Shown here: piece after piece, positions 25,631 through 39,439 of the stretch
How the letters are laid out: each line of letters starts with the position of its first letter
How positions within the stretch are numbered: the stretch's first letter is position 1
Origin: Archilochus colubris
Taxonomy: Eukaryota > Chordata > Aves > Apodiformes > Trochilidae
NCBI GenBank assembly: GCA_023079485.1
Contig: CM041084.1
Location: 12,832,609 to 12,896,608, forward strand
Direction of reading: 5' to 3'
DNA length: 64,000 bases
The notes under the pieces: model-generated
Databases searched by the model: none
What the model was told of the DNA's origin: nothing
The model's input: the letters and a program-made list of their open reading frames with translations, nothing else
Position numbers and translations under genes: made by a program

Positions 25631-25722
25631 AAAAAAACAAAAACAAACAAATAAACAAAAAAAACCCAAAACCACACACACACAAAAAAACAAAAAAACA
25701 AAAAAACAAACAAACAAACAAA
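25631..25722 (+). repeat. (CAAA)n / A-rich low-complexity tract
   Basis: About 92 bases of A runs with C, including a CACACACAC stretch near 25674-25683 and five near-perfect CAAA units at the right end. A minus-strand 61-codon frame here, rich in F, C and V, is an artefact of the repeat. Confidence 0.93.
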
Positions 25723-27229
25723 GTCTTAGGGCCAAAATGAGATCACTTCCTATGGGGCTATAGAACACTAAAAGATATTATTCAAGATAATTGTTTTGCA
25801 ATGTTTCTAGACTCTGTAAATCCATACATTTATTCTTGCCATCATGTTTTCAATTCTGAAGATATCTTTACCCCTAACCATAATTCTGTCTGTGTTCCCC
25901 ACCTGCACTCCCCCTAAATACCCTACGAGCTGACAAGATCACCAGGAAAGCACCAAGGGCCCTTCTTCTATGTGTATTCAGAGCACTTCTCACACTTACT
26001 ACTTGCACCCAGTCAAGCTGAAAACATGCAGACAACATTATAATGATATTGCCTGCAGTGCTTTTGCATTACAGATCTCGGGCTTAGTACCTGGGTTCAT
26101 GCAGTAGAAAAATTATGCCTCCCCAGTCAGAAAGGAGGATGGAGCCTATTGGTATTAATGCCACACCAGTGAACTAACTGTAAACATGAAGCTTGGATTA
26201 AAGGTCATAGTCATCCTAGCCATTAATACTAAATCACTTCTCCTTTTATGAACATAGTGTCTTCTAACAGCTGCCTTCTACTGTTATGGTAAAGCTGTGT
26301 CCTAAAAAAATGTGTGAGCAGAGGAGATGGAAAATTTTAAAGCATTGAGCTTATGCAATGGAACTCATTTTTCTACAAGAGATAAATAAACCATAGATAT
26401 TTTTGTCAGAGTATGTGAAAAATTTATTCTTTCAGTTTGCTTTGTCTTCACAAAGACCTCCATCATAAGAAACCCCATTAATGAATTAAACTCTTTCTCC
26501 TACTTTTAAAAAAAATAATGTTACTGACACTTCTGTTTTTTAAGCTAGCCAAGATCTATGATATATAGAAATATATATGGAAATTTCACATTTTCTTGAC
26601 ATATTCATTTAAAAAGAATTCTGAGTTATGTGTACTCTTAGTTTTTAAATATTGTAAACATCCATAAATGAACATTATATTTTATCACCTAAGGAGCAAA
26701 TTAACAATGCTTATTCATAATCTATTCTAGGAGAAACTGGAATATGCCTCAAATGCAAAAAAATCTTTTTGTGTAAGTTTTGCTTTGTCTTGTTTTCTTT
26801 ATTTTATAAATCCTAATAATTGTCTGTTATTTTGTAACAGGAAAATATAAACACAGAAATTAAAAATGTTTTTAATGGAAATGCCAGTCTACAAGGTTTT
26901 AACAGTGAAATTATTTTTATCTTTATGCATGAAATTTCCATGCAAGTCTAGTTGTTACAACCAGCATTGTAAGTGTTCTTATAACCAGCACCGGTATTTC
27001 CATATCACATCTATAACTTTTGTACCTCAACCAGAGAAAGAGGTTGGAGTTGGGAATGTTTGAAATAAACTCCAGCAGGTGGAGATAAAGAGTAGTAACA
27101 GACACAACACGCTTTCAAATAGCTCAGTCTGGTTTTCATCATCTGGAAGTTTGTGTGGTTTAAGTGACACCACTTGACAGAGAAGGATGACTGATTCAGT
27201 GCTACAACCACTGCCACCCTTAGTCTGCA
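25723..27229. other. Unique non-coding DNA, no gene seen
   Basis: AT-rich, with open frames of at most about 68 codons and no repeats recognised. Confidence 0.6.
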
Positions 27230-27367
27230 AAACCAGTAGACTGCCTGGTGCCTCTGTGCTGGCAGTGCCTTTGGTTAATCACATGACAGCAGCCGGCCCA
27301 CGGGACACCCCAGCTCCGAGCCAGCTCCACTGATTCACTGCCTTGACCTGAAGTGTCTGAAGTGAGT
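27230..27367 (+). promoter_or_regulatory. CpG-bearing block ending in a splice-donor match
   Basis: Locally GC-rich DNA with three CpGs within 25 bases (27294, 27301, 27317), a TCACATGAC E-box-like site near 27279-27287, and GAA followed by GTGAGT at 27362-27367, a strong 5' splice-site match. The layout could be a small promoter plus a non-coding first exon on the + strand. No TATA box, no coding frame and no partner exon was identified. It may equally be a regulatory element or a chance match. Confidence 0.2.
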
Positions 27368-30300
27368 AACGATGCAGGAGAGTAAGAACCAGCAGTAATG
27401 AAGCTTGATGAAGACTCCTAAGGTCACAAATATATATTTAGCATTTGTTTTTTCTTGCCAGCTGACCAACAAAACAAGCTGGTTGCTCAGACAATGTGTA
27501 GCATTTTCCTGGAGGCAGCAGCAATATGAAAGAGGGGGAATAGGAACCTTACCTAGTAATAGTAAGTGAGGAAAAGACAGAATTTTAAGAATATATTTGT
27601 ATCTGTTAATAATTCAGACATAAATCTCACTCGTTGCTTGCTGTAATGCATTGCGGAAGGAGCCAATATGAAAAATTAACTCTCTCCCTCACAGCACTGA
27701 GTCAGGATAATCAACAGATTGTGTAATAGAAAAAGATTCTTCAATTATGATAACTATATATTGTATAAAAACACAATTTGTTGACTGGCTGTGAGAACAT
27801 CATCATGAAAATATTGCCCCACAGCAAAATCATGTTCTGAGATCCTGATATATTCATTTTTTACTTCTTTTTTGAAAAAAAAAAACACTTTCTGGGTTAT
27901 GAGCACAATGTGAAGTCTTACATGATTGCATCTAGAGGATATATTATGCACAGAAGAATAATTTTGAAGAAGAGTATTTGTCTTCCCACTGTACCCTAAC
28001 AAATTTAGGCTGGTTACTCAGCCCCTTTTTCATCGCTAGGAACAGGTAACATGATGAGCCAGCAAATGAAGAAACTAGCAGGTGGTTTTCACTCTTTTAG
28101 AAAGAAGTGCAAAATATTTGAGATAGTGTGAGAGCTACAGCATGGCATTTGAATTATAACTGCCCATGGTTGAAAGACATGGATATCAAACATAAATTTG
28201 TTTCAAAATGGAAATGGCCTTGTAGACTGGGCATTTAGTATTGCTTCTGTGCTACAGATCTCTCATGTGCCCTAATAAAATCTCTGTATACTCGGATTCA
28301 GGAGATCATGGTGACTGTGGTTTTAATTGTGTAAAATAGTCTATATGAAAGATGGCTAGAGCTACATGATGCCAGAGGAAGCACTGCGTTTGTTATAATA
28401 GAGAAATGGAACTTGGGACATTCTTCTGTCCCACCTATGTGTTCCAGGGAGTGGATTTGACATTTCCAGAAAAGGTTTTTTCTAAAAGGCTTTGTGCCCT
28501 TTTGAGAGACTGGAGCAGAATTCAGCATAGTCATCATATAGACCATCCAAGGGAGAGTTCAAGTCACTCTGGGACAGTAATTTTTGAAAGGCTTTTAGTT
28601 TCAAAACTTCTCAGCATGTGAATTAATATTCAACTCTTTCATACTGAGAGTGGATGTATGTTAAAAGATGTGAGAGATTTTCTTTACTCACTGTACCTGA
28701 ATTTTAGCTTTCTTTTAATATTTAGTGTAACTAAATTCTCTGTCCAATGGGAAAAAAATTAATTCATGATAGACATGTTGATGGACCAAAGGAGTTGTAA
28801 AAGAATTGTAAATTATACCAACTATAAAAACTTACTTATTCTCATCTGTGACTGGGTTTTATGTACCAGGATCAAAGAAAAAAAAAATGCATAAATAATG
28901 TAATACTGAGTATCTTGCTGAGTTCAATGAGGTCATGCACCTTTATGTTTCCAAGTTCCAGGACAGTGTTTTGTTTATACCAATTAGCAAATACCTGTTT
29001 TTCACATAATTTAACATTTTAAATTATTTTCCTAACAACACAGTAATATGAACTTGAGTCATCTATGCCTCAAATGCCAAATTGGATTAAAAAAGTTTAA
29101 ATGTGGCCATAACCTGAATTTCATCAACTTGATAAGAATTAGGCTTTCTTGCAAGGAGGTAATTTTAACTTTTTAATTGTCATTCTCCATCCTGGAAGAA
29201 TTCACCTACACTATTCAGACAAAACACTGAATTATATCACAGCATTTGTCTCTATTTTCTTAAATTCTTAGTTTGATTTCTTTAATAGTATATTGTCAAT
29301 ATACCAGGTATCAGTAGTTCTAAAGTGCATCTAAAGTTCTTTTCCAAAATATTTGATTTTCCTATGTGAAGATTATTAGAAATAGATGTAGCTTCATCTG
29401 TCTCAACAGTCTACTATTCCAAACACTTTAAATGCAGAAAGACAAATTCTTGTCATTCTAGTTTGTTTTGCTCTTATAATCGCTCAAGATAGTTAAGCCC
29501 AGTTTTTTATATAATACAAGTTAATTCTCTTTGTGACTGCTTTTATAGCCCATCTTTTCTGAAATTCAGTACTGTATAACATCTGGATCATGATGCATAA
29601 TAGTCAGTACTCAAATTCCTGAAAATGCTAAAGATTTTGTTTTATAAGTTCCAATAAACTTGAAAAGCAGATTATTTTCATACAATTTTTGTTTCTGATT
29701 TGAATCACCAAAAGAACCATGTAATTCTTTTAGTAGTATGAAATTTATATAACCAGCTACATAGACACAACAAACCACAGATCACATCTAATGAAATAAA
29801 GCCCAAAATATATATGTGGTTTATCTAAAATGTTACAAAGACTCATTAAGTCTCTAATTCCTCTTTTAAAAAGCTTTCATTCTCACAAGAATACATTTTT
29901 GTGTGTGTGGTCCTTAACATTGCAGGTTTGGAGACCAATGAATGTTTTCATTGAGCTAGTCCTGCACTTGCATTCAGTAGTCTAATGCTTTTTAAATAAA
30001 AAAAGTCAAGTACCTATGTAGACAAGCAGATACTGTACTCTGTTTATTCTACAAGCCTGTGATCATAAACTCTTGGTAAATATTTGTTCTTTGGAGATTA
30101 GATTTAACATACTTGCATTTACTTGCAATTAAAATGCTGCTTTCCTGATGACTGTTGCATGGGCTGCTGTATTTCACCAGTGACATAACATAATGTAAAG
30201 ATAAGAGCTAAATAGAAAGAAGTCTGTTGTGGATAAGGCTGTGGTCTGTTTCTGAAATTAACAGTTTATGGCAGTTATATTTGGATAATTTTTCACTTCT

Positions 30301-31629
30301 CTAACATCATTGCAGTTTGACATTATCAGATCCCAAATGTATAATTATTTTTCTTGGGAGTTTTGGTTTTTGGCTTTTTTGGTTGTTATTGTTATTGTCA
30401 TTATGATTATTATTATTATTACTATTACTATTATTACTTTGTTTGCTCTAAAAAATGCTGTCATTTTATAGCCTCTACCATGTTTGTTAAGAACAAAGGT
30501 GCTTTTCTTCTTTCCTTATATGATTTATTGACTATTAGGCACTCAACACTTCCAAATTGCTTCCAAAGGCAATTAAGTAGCAACATAAATTCTAAGACAC
30601 AAATGTATGACTTAAATTACAGAATTCACTTGTTGACTCTAAAAACAGAAAAGTCAACATTAATGTTGATTTCTTTCAGAGTATTTAAGGGTCTTTATAT
30701 TTAATGCAAAAAAAGGTCTTTTCATTGTGCCATACTGCATCAGTCCATCTTAGTATAAAGGAGATATTCTGGATACAAGTACTAAAACAGTCCTCTAGTA
30801 GTTCCTAGCCTGTGATGGCAACTCTGGCATTTATTTTCACCTCTTTATCTACTAAGCTAAGACATGCCTAAAGCAGATTGTTGTTACAGAGAAAGTATAT
30901 ATGGTCCATGTTCTCAGCTCTTATAATCCACTTTAGCTCTGCTAATTATGGTATAGAAAAACTAATTCATACATTAGGGCAATGTAGTATCATTGTACAT
31001 GCATACAATCATGTTTTTCCTATACGAACCAGCTTGCACACATATAGTTATAGCAAGCAATTGCAAAGAAACTGGTGGCACTGCTAATTCCAGACACTTC
31101 CTTTTCGTAGAAGCAGAAATAAGCACCCAGTAGGTTTTCACATATTTTAATGATCCATTTTTGTAGCAATCTCACACCTAAAAATTTAAAGAAGGAGACA
31201 AAACTGCTAATCTAATTTTATTTTCCCTCTCTTTGCACTTGTGAATTCACAATTTCCATACCACTGTATTCCTTGGCTTTCACATTTCTGAATTATCCCA
31301 TCAGAAACCACCAAAACTGATCATGCCTCCCTCTCTTAACTTAATCAATGAAGATTTTGTCAAATTTTGAAATATTTCATTTTATTTCTGGCCATTCAAA
31401 TTATAAAATACACCTCAAATTTAAAAACACAAATCTTTTTAACAGGACTCAGGCTTTTTCAAAATATTTTTCCTCACAGAAAAATGAGAGGAAATCTCAA
31501 TCAGCTCTTGTGACAAACACACTGTCTAAGGAGTTTTTCCTTTTAGGTGGTTAGAAGTATACAATCCCAATCTTTGTTTACAGGTAAACTGCAAAGCCCT
31601 CAAATAATCATTGTTTTCCTTAGGAAATG
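27368..31629. other. Unique non-coding DNA with an ATT-type tract
   Basis: AT-rich, no gene seen. It contains the ATT-rich microsatellite at 30384-30437; the 116-codon + strand frame spanning it (many Y residues) is a product of that repeat. Confidence 0.6.
30384..30437 (+). repeat. Degenerate (ATT)n microsatellite
   Basis: GTTATT, ATTATT and ACTATT units over about 54 bases, preceded by a GTTTT-rich stretch at 30360-30383. Confidence 0.88.
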
Positions 31630-31930
31630 TCTGTCTGACTCTTCTAGGTCTACTACACCAGATTAGCTAAAGCGTTCATTGTAATAAACTGTCTCCGTAT
31701 TTTAGCTGCATTTCTTGAGGTGCCTGTCATTGTCTTTGAAGCAATGCAGGCTGAAGCTGCTGACCTCCAGATCACTTCATAAGGTCATTTTTTTTCTGTT
31801 GGATCGCACAAGGAGGTAATTACATATTATGCTAAAGATTTCATTACTGGTCCAGCTGTACTTACCTCAATTATTTTAAATTAGACATCATTTAATTAAC
31901 TTTTGGCATGTTTTTGTGTATGGTAAGTAA
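31630..31930. promoter_or_regulatory. Candidate conserved non-coding element
   Basis: High-complexity sequence with CpGs at about 31672, 31696 and 31805, and homeodomain-type TAATTA cores near 31819 and 31893. It has no coding frame and no repeat signature. Regulatory status is inferred from composition only. Confidence 0.2.
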
Positions 31931-34900
31931 GATTTCATAAGTGTATCTCATCGATTATAATTGAAAATGTTACTAATAACAACTAACGGGTAGAAAATGT
32001 AAGAAGGTGCCCCAGTTTTTACAAGAATTCAAAGCTTTCTTCCCTCCTTGCTTCTCCTTCTGCCTAACACTGAGCTTTCAAGGACTTAAAATCCATAAAT
32101 TGTAATTGCACAAGCCAAATTTCATCTGATATCAGCATGCAAGTTCTTTTTAATAAACTGCATTAAATAATTTGATTGCACCTTTCCTATTTCTGCTAAT
32201 TAATATGTGCCAAGAATCATTGTGAGAAGTAGGATGAACAGCAATGATAGTATCAATGTTACAGCTGCCTGTCACATCTGCCAAAAAGTAGACTGAAAGT
32301 TTCTTAAAAATAGTGAGATACATTATAATTAAAACTTATAGGAGAGAAAGAGATGCATACTGGGATTTTAAACTTCTGTACCAGCCCTTACAGAATTTAT
32401 GACTGCAAGTGGGTGTAGCTGTCAACTATTATTCACCAAATAACTTTACTAGCTAGGGAAATCAAAGACTCCAGCAAGTTTATATTTTTATCCTCTTGAA
32501 ACTAATATACAGATGCACTGTGTCAAAGAGGTATCTGATTTTTTGTTGTGTGGTGAGCATATATAATCCACTATCCCATGGATCTCTGGGTTACAAATCA
32601 GAATAAATACTCTTTGTGATAGTGCATTTCCTTTCTAATGTCAACAAAAAGTCACACCCCAGCTCTTTTCCATGCCTAGGCATACACAGCTCAGCCTTCT
32701 GGGTAAGAGAAATCTCCCTGATCTCTGCAGAGGGAGTATCCCTGTGGTCTCATCTCTTCTTATTGCTTTAGAGATGCCACAGTCACAGTGGGGCCCCATG
32801 CCTTCCTGCACTGCCTGTCAATCAGCTGGTCTTTGGGGATCATAAATCATTTCCATTTTTAGTTGGGCAGCTGGTAGGCTGGGAGAGGAAAGTGTTTCTG
32901 GGATATTATGCAGCTGTCAGATATCAAACCATGATACTTGGGGTTTGGCACCAAGTTTTCCACCCAGGATATCGAGCTACATACCACATGCACACTCCAC
33001 CTTGAACAGCCAGGGGCACCCGCTCTTTCCAGTCAGTCTCTCAGTCTCTCAGAAGCATTTTGTCTGGCTCTGGGAGGCACAAATACAGCAGGGTTTACTC
33101 AGGAATCTGTCATGATCTCAACAATCAGATACAATGTTGAAGGCAGAGTGGACTTGAATGGTTGATGAATGGACTGATGAATCTTCTCAAACCCCAAATG
33201 TTGCACATCAAATTAGGGAAAATGTCACAAATTCACCAGGCAGTGCAGAAGAAAGGATGCCTGTTAAAGTTTTTCTGTGCTTAATATGCTTAACATTGTC
33301 ATATCATTTTGTTCCTTAGTGTACAGAAATGTACCTGATCGCCTTCTAAACTTAATTGAACACCTATTTTGGTGCATTCTTTAGTTCATCTTCTGTCAAA
33401 TCAGCCACTTTTGCTTCCATCTTGCTGTTCCTTATCCTCCAGAAAGACTGATTCTTAGTTTTGAGAGAAGTTGTGGTTTGTCTATACAGAGAAAAACAAA
33501 GATTAACTCCAAAATGTTGCTAGATTTTAGACTTCATTCATCAGCCTGAGTACAACATCTTGTCCAAAATAGTTAGCTATCTATTTCAAGGGCCTCCTGT
33601 TAAACTTTTGCACTCGTATTTTTCTTTACTATTATTCTACAACATTTTCTGTTACTCGGGGGGGTAGATATTTATTTTACTTGGCTTAATTTTGATTGCA
33701 GCCTTCTTGACTGCATTTTAAGTATTTCCCATGCATTACTGAATCCCAGCCAAATCACTTTAACTTATTTCACATTCATTCAAGTAGCTATTGATGAAAT
33801 AAAAATAATACTGTAGTGCTTAAAAATCTTGAATAACTTCCTTTCTGATTAGTGTAGCAGTTAAAACCTCAAGCTAACATCATAGGCAGCTCTTTTCTTC
33901 TGAATTTAGGTGAACAGATTTAGATCACAGTCTTTTCTCAAACACTTATAGACTTAATTCCTAAAAATTGCACAAATTTATCAAGCTTTGTAGAACCAGT
34001 TTTTCAAATAGTCCAAGGAGTTCTGGTTCAATCTTTTATCTGTGTGCCAAATTCATTTTTTTCAATAATAGTCCTGTGTAACACCATTTTGGTTTGGATT
34101 TGAAAGAATCCACATTCAAAACAGAGCCTTTAAACAGTGTGAATCAATACACTTTTTGATAAAGTATACAAAGAACCATCAGTAATTCAATTACAAACCA
34201 AATTAGTGAAATGACAGTCTTTGAGAAGCATCACCTATTTGCAAGGACCTCATCCTGTATTCACTAGATATGAAGCTTATAGAGGAAGTGTGTTTGGATA
34301 TCAAATGGGTATCATCATCCCAGACATATAGATGTGCTTTTAATTGCTGTGGTCATAAGCTTACATTTCTGCATGCACATTCTTGTGAAATTTTTATATT
34401 TTTTCAGAAAAAGAACATAGTATCTTAAGGTGAAATAATGAAATAATCCAAACTAAGATGCAGATTTCCATCTAGGAGAAAAACTAGGCACCATCAGAAG
34501 AATAATTTCAGTTGGAAACAGTAGTTTTATCTTTCCATATAAGCTCTTCAGTCAAAGTAAACAGGACCCAGCATTCCCAGACAATTCTTCTGCAGAACAA
34601 GCTAGAAGATTTCGAGATAAGTTCTTTGACCTTTGGCTAGTAAGTGGTACACTATATTTTGTCTGAGCCTTAATTTTCTGTACCAAGACAATTCTACGTA
34701 TCTAATTACAGCATTAGTGTAAAAATTGTTCCAGCTGTCCAGAAGGTTTTGCTATCTGATGATATCATAACCATGGTGTTATTAAATCTCACAGCAGCTG
34801 TAGACTTGACTCCAGTCAAGTGAGAATCCTACAGAGATATCAAGTAGTGATGGATTTCCTACATATCTTTCAGTGAAACAGAATAAGATTTTTAAATAAG

Positions 34901-36654
34901 TCAAAATGTCAGCATATTTCTTACAATAACCCTACATCATCCACTTGTGGGATGTTTAAAATTTGATGAAGGTAAAAGTTGTTGATAACATTTCTTTTGA
35001 AGTCTAAAAACTTTTCAGGTAGTAAACCAAAGTCACATAATAAATACATATATATCTTCCAATTAATATTTCCAAACAGTAGTAGAAATAATGGGGCAAA
35101 TATATTATCAGCATACTGCTAAGAAAAGAGAAGGCACTTCTGCAACTTTATTCTGGAAACCACTCGTTATATTGGGAATTCAGAATGTAACTTTTCAATA
35201 AAATAAAAAGATCTCACACAAAGAATGTTTTAATATTAATTTGCCTTTAAGACCACATGAAAGAGCCTAAGGAGGAGAGCCTAGGAGCCTAAACCCTGCA
35301 GAAATTCTGTACATTTTATAGTCAAGCCGAAACACTGTCCTGTGGCACAAAGAAATATGGGAGTGCCTATCCACTCTGATTTTCATCACCATTTTTTATC
35401 AACTCACAAAACTTAGTGGACTTTTCAAACATTAATCCCAATCATAATGTTATTTAAATAAATACCACTTATTTTAAAGAACCCAAAAGCATGGTAGCTT
35501 GAATGTTACTGTAGGAAGCCATATTGCCCACCAAAATACATTTCTATAAATTAAACTAGTGCAAAAGGAGATTATGAATAATGTTTAATTTCATTTTTTA
35601 CACCTTAATAAAGAGCTTCAAAACCTCACTTTTCTTTTAATAATAGAAGACATGTGGGTGCCTGCAGGAATTGCAAAAACACCCTGTTTAAATTAGACAT
35701 TAGTTAAGTACTTGCTTTAAATATCTGTGTGTCCTGAACTGCCTCTTACTCCTTTCCATTGCTGTCACAGGCAATGGGGAAGCCTTTGCATATGATTTAT
35801 GCAGCTACATTCTTAAAGAAGCAGTGTGACTGACTTCCTCAGCACCATATACTTGATTTAGATCAGACGATGGATGCCTACAAATGAGATCAAAAAAACT
35901 GGACAGGCTGAACATCTGTATCTGAACCTACCAGAGGTACATTACTTCAGTTTAACACTGGAATAAGATTCTTATCCATTTCTTGATAAACTAATGCATG
36001 GCAGCAAAGGTAATTAGACAGCATACTCCAGTCATTCATCAGCCTGAATTAATGAATTATATAGTCACCATAGATTTATGCTAATATATACTAATTTCCA
36101 GTGTTATGTCTGTGGTTTTGCTTTCAGCATGACTTTACTTTTTTACAGGAAGTTTTACTTTTCTTATCCTATTCCCAGACCCCTATCCATATATCTTTGC
36201 TGTCTATCCAGAGACAGAGGGAAACTTTGAGTAAAAATAGTTGGAGAACAGAAAAAAAAAGTTAGGGAGTGATGGGAAAGCTGATTTTGCCAAATTTAGA
36301 CTCTATCAAAAACCCTTGGGCTCTGTATTACAAAACAGACCAGGAAACATTTGAGTACTGGTCTGATCTGCTGTTTGCTAGGGGTTTTTTCCCTTTTATT
36401 TTTATTTCCTCTTTTTTTTTAAATAAAATTTTCCTCTGGTAACCCTAGAAAAAAAGTGCAATGCAAGTTTCCAGGCAAGAAACACTGCTTCCTAGAATAA
36501 GTTAACATTATGAAAATATGCATATTCTGGGCTGGAAAATGGAAGAAGGTAGAATGATTTCCTTGGAAAATTCAGGGGTCTCAGCTGATCTTGTGTGTGC
36601 CAAGATAAATTACAGTCCTTAAAAGCCTTTTACTTGAGAAGTAGCCATTACTCT
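31931..36654. other. Unique non-coding DNA, no gene seen
   Basis: AT-rich except for 32640-33120, which is moderately richer in GC and carries a 75-codon + strand frame with no recognisable domain. No interspersed repeat was recognised. Confidence 0.55.
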
Positions 36655-36699
36655 GCAGTACAACTGGACTGCAGTACAACAATCCAGTACAACTGGATT
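36655..36699 (+). repeat. Three imperfect copies of a ~15-bp AGTACAAC unit
   Basis: Units at 36655-36670 (GCAGTACAACTGGACT), 36671-36685 (GCAGTACAACAATCC) and 36686-36699 (AGTACAACTGGATT). This is a short local tandem array of unknown origin. Confidence 0.85.
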
Positions 36700-36785
36700 G
36701 AAGGAAGAGTCAGGGAAGCATCCAACCTTGTATTTTTTCTTTACATGAAAATATGAATGGTGCAATATTTCCTTTCCTAGTTTGT

Positions 36786-36855
36786 GAAAAAAGAAAGAAC
36801 AAAAGAAGGAAGGCAGGAAGGCAGGCAAGAAAGAAAGGAAGGAAAGAAAAGAAAT
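36786..36855 (+). repeat. Purine-rich (GGAA)n-type tract with GGCA units
   Basis: About 70 bases almost entirely A and G (GAAGGAAGGCAGGAAGGCAG type), followed immediately by AT-rich DNA. Confidence 0.9.
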
Positions 36856-36862
36856 AGTCTAT

Positions 36863-36945
36863 CTTTTATGTAATTTTATTAATTATTAATTTAATTAATT
36901 ATTAAGTTTATATAGTTTATTATAGTTTTTATTTAATTACAATGT
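36863..36945. repeat. AT-rich low-complexity stretch
   Basis: About 80 bases with hardly any G or C, rich in TTAATTAAT and TTTATAT. It directly follows the GGAA tract. Confidence 0.85.
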
Positions 36946-39439
36946 AATGCACAGTATCTGACTTTAAAAGTATCTTGACTATTTGTCACTTTCATTTCTT
37001 CACTAGAAGAATAATCAGTTCCCTGTTTCAACTCTTTTTGTAGCCCAATGACCCCACATTTCCATCTGTTCATATTAATACCTTTTCAGTAGTTAAATAT
37101 GGTTGATCTGAAATTATTACTTTGCAGAAACAAAAAGTAGTGTTAGAGTTCACTTGACTAGTACATTGGCTGGTCAAAGTGTGGCAATGAGCTAATGCAT
37201 TCACAGTTTGGTTATTTTTGTTACACTTACTGAATTTGTCAAACTATTTAAGCAGATATGCTTGGCTACCCTCTTTGTATCCCTACCTTTTTTGCTTTCA
37301 TATCTATGCATGCGTATCAATATCTGTGTCCTTATTCTTGATATTATATAGTACTGGTATTGCACATGTCACATGTATATTTAAGTAAAACATGCTTATA
37401 TTATGCATTCACAGGTATGCAACACAGTTAACCCAGAATGAAATATGCAAATCTCATCAATAGGAGTTTATCAAAACTCTTACTCTCAGACATAATTTCC
37501 TAATATTTGAGCTGAGGTCCACAGGCATCCACATTGTCCTCACATTTGTTTTTGCTTAGAATTCTATTTCTGAACATGTTCAAAACTAAATCTAATGATT
37601 TTGAACATGGGGCACGTGCCAAACCTTGTCAACTCACAAGCTACTGCCCACCAGGCTGACTGGGGTTCTGTTCTCAAATCAATTTTCCTAATCAGCAACT
37701 CTCCCCTCCTCCCTTCCCCCACTCCCCAAACCAGCAATTAGAGTACCTACACTTGGGGTAGGCAACAGGAGTCTAATGTTCATTGCTGACCTATGTGTGG
37801 AAGAACTAGCCATGGGGCAATACAGCTTTTGGTGATCAGATGCTCTCAGGCTTCCTCTAGAATGTAATTGCTTGTGTTCTCCACCAGTACATTGAGCAGC
37901 CAACCTCTACGCTCTGGATCTGATTAACTACAACATCACTGAACACTCTTTTTTTTTTTTTTTTCCCTCAAAGATCCTTTCAATTCTTCTAAGGAAAACT
38001 GAAGTGTGGTTGTTTGTGTCTGTAGAAAATTAAGCAACCCACATATACACTGAAAAGAATAAGTATTGGTCTCTGGGCATAGTGTACATTAATAACTTAA
38101 AGGACAGTCTTTACCAGTAATAATACAAAACCAAAACAGTGATGATCCAATTACTTCAGTTTATGCTGCTCCGCTAAGCCTGTTATTATCAGCTCATTAC
38201 AATAACTTTCATGTCAAATTCCTGGTAGCTCTGGAAAGAGTTCACATTAGCAATTATTACTTATGCAAGTGAGAGCTGCAGAGTAATCCAGGGAGGAGAT
38301 TCAGCAGTTGCACCTTTTACTATTCAAACTACCAATATCTAGCTATACAAAATTACATTATTTTCAGCACAATGTATTTTGCTGTTGAGGTATTTCACTG
38401 TAGGTTCATGTGCCCTTCCCCAACAGCTATCAAGTATCAGCTCCATATGATTTAAGATAGCCACATTCTGCTGAAGCAAGTATAGATAGGAAAGTATATC
38501 ACAGTGAATAACTGACAAGCTCTTCTGGACTCAAGAGAATAAATCTTCAAGATGATAGGCAAGCATTTTCCTTCAAAGTGATAACATGTTTATGGTAAAA
38601 AACCAGACTGTTAAGGACAGTCTTTAGACAGCAATCACACCAGCAAGAAAATTTCTAAGACTTCTGTAACTTTAAATGGTTCAGTAAAGCACTAAATTCT
38701 AAATCAGGAAAAAAACACTTAAAAAAATTGTATTACTTACAATAAACATCTAGATTTTCTGAGACAGTAATACCATCTTGCAGGCAAAGCAGAGAGGTGG
38801 TGGAGTGAATACAGCTGTAGATCTTTTCTTCTTGAAGCTACTAAGCTCTTCCTGAAAATCTGTTTGTCCTTCAGGATTGTTTTCTAATCCAGAAAGCACC
38901 ATGTATCTCTGTGTGAACAGGTCCATTTTATAAGGTCATGGACTTTGGGAGGAAACATAAAAGTACTTTCTGGGGATTTTTTTTCCCCTTTGTGTTACAG
39001 AGTGGATGAGGGAAGGGGGAATACTTGGACTCTGTATGTCTGAGCCATTGAAGAGTCCAGACAAGGGGAATAAAAAAGGTCAGCAGGACCTTGGGGACCT
39101 TGAATTTGTTACTCTGATAATTTGTGTGTGCTTTGTGGGGTACATCAAGAAGATGAGGTTGACATTTTTTTGGTTTTATCAACAGGGCTGCCTTGTGGTC
39201 TTCACTAAAATGTAGAAGTATAATCTCCATGGTGCAAAACAAAATCCAACAAACCTCCTGCCAACAGGCAGACAAGGAAAAATTATTTCCGGGCCCTCCT
39301 CTTTTGGGACATTTGCCAGGTGAAACATTTTAGGATTTCTCCACCATTTATATAAATATGTCTCATTTTCATAATCACAGGGCTTTGGGAGGTTTTTTTT
39401 ATATACTTTTGTCTTTCTGTCCTGGTTAGGGAAATAAAT
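36946..39439. other. Unique non-coding DNA, no gene seen
   Basis: It contains T16 at 37949-37964 and a pyrimidine-rich stretch at 37697-37733. A minus-strand frame of 115 codons at 38928-39275 has no recognisable domain. The stretch 38140-38300 is high-complexity and could be conserved, but shows only one CpG. Confidence 0.55.
37949..37964 (+). repeat. T16 homopolymer
   Basis: Sixteen T bases after GAACACTC. No associated element is seen. Confidence 0.9.

Noticed and set aside
30354..30704. 116-codon + strand frame with a tyrosine run
   Set aside because: The open stretch is created by the ATT-type microsatellite; the rest has no domain.
38928..39275. 115-codon minus-strand frame
   Set aside because: No recognisable domain, low-complexity Pro/Lys stretches and an opposing 69-codon frame of equal merit.
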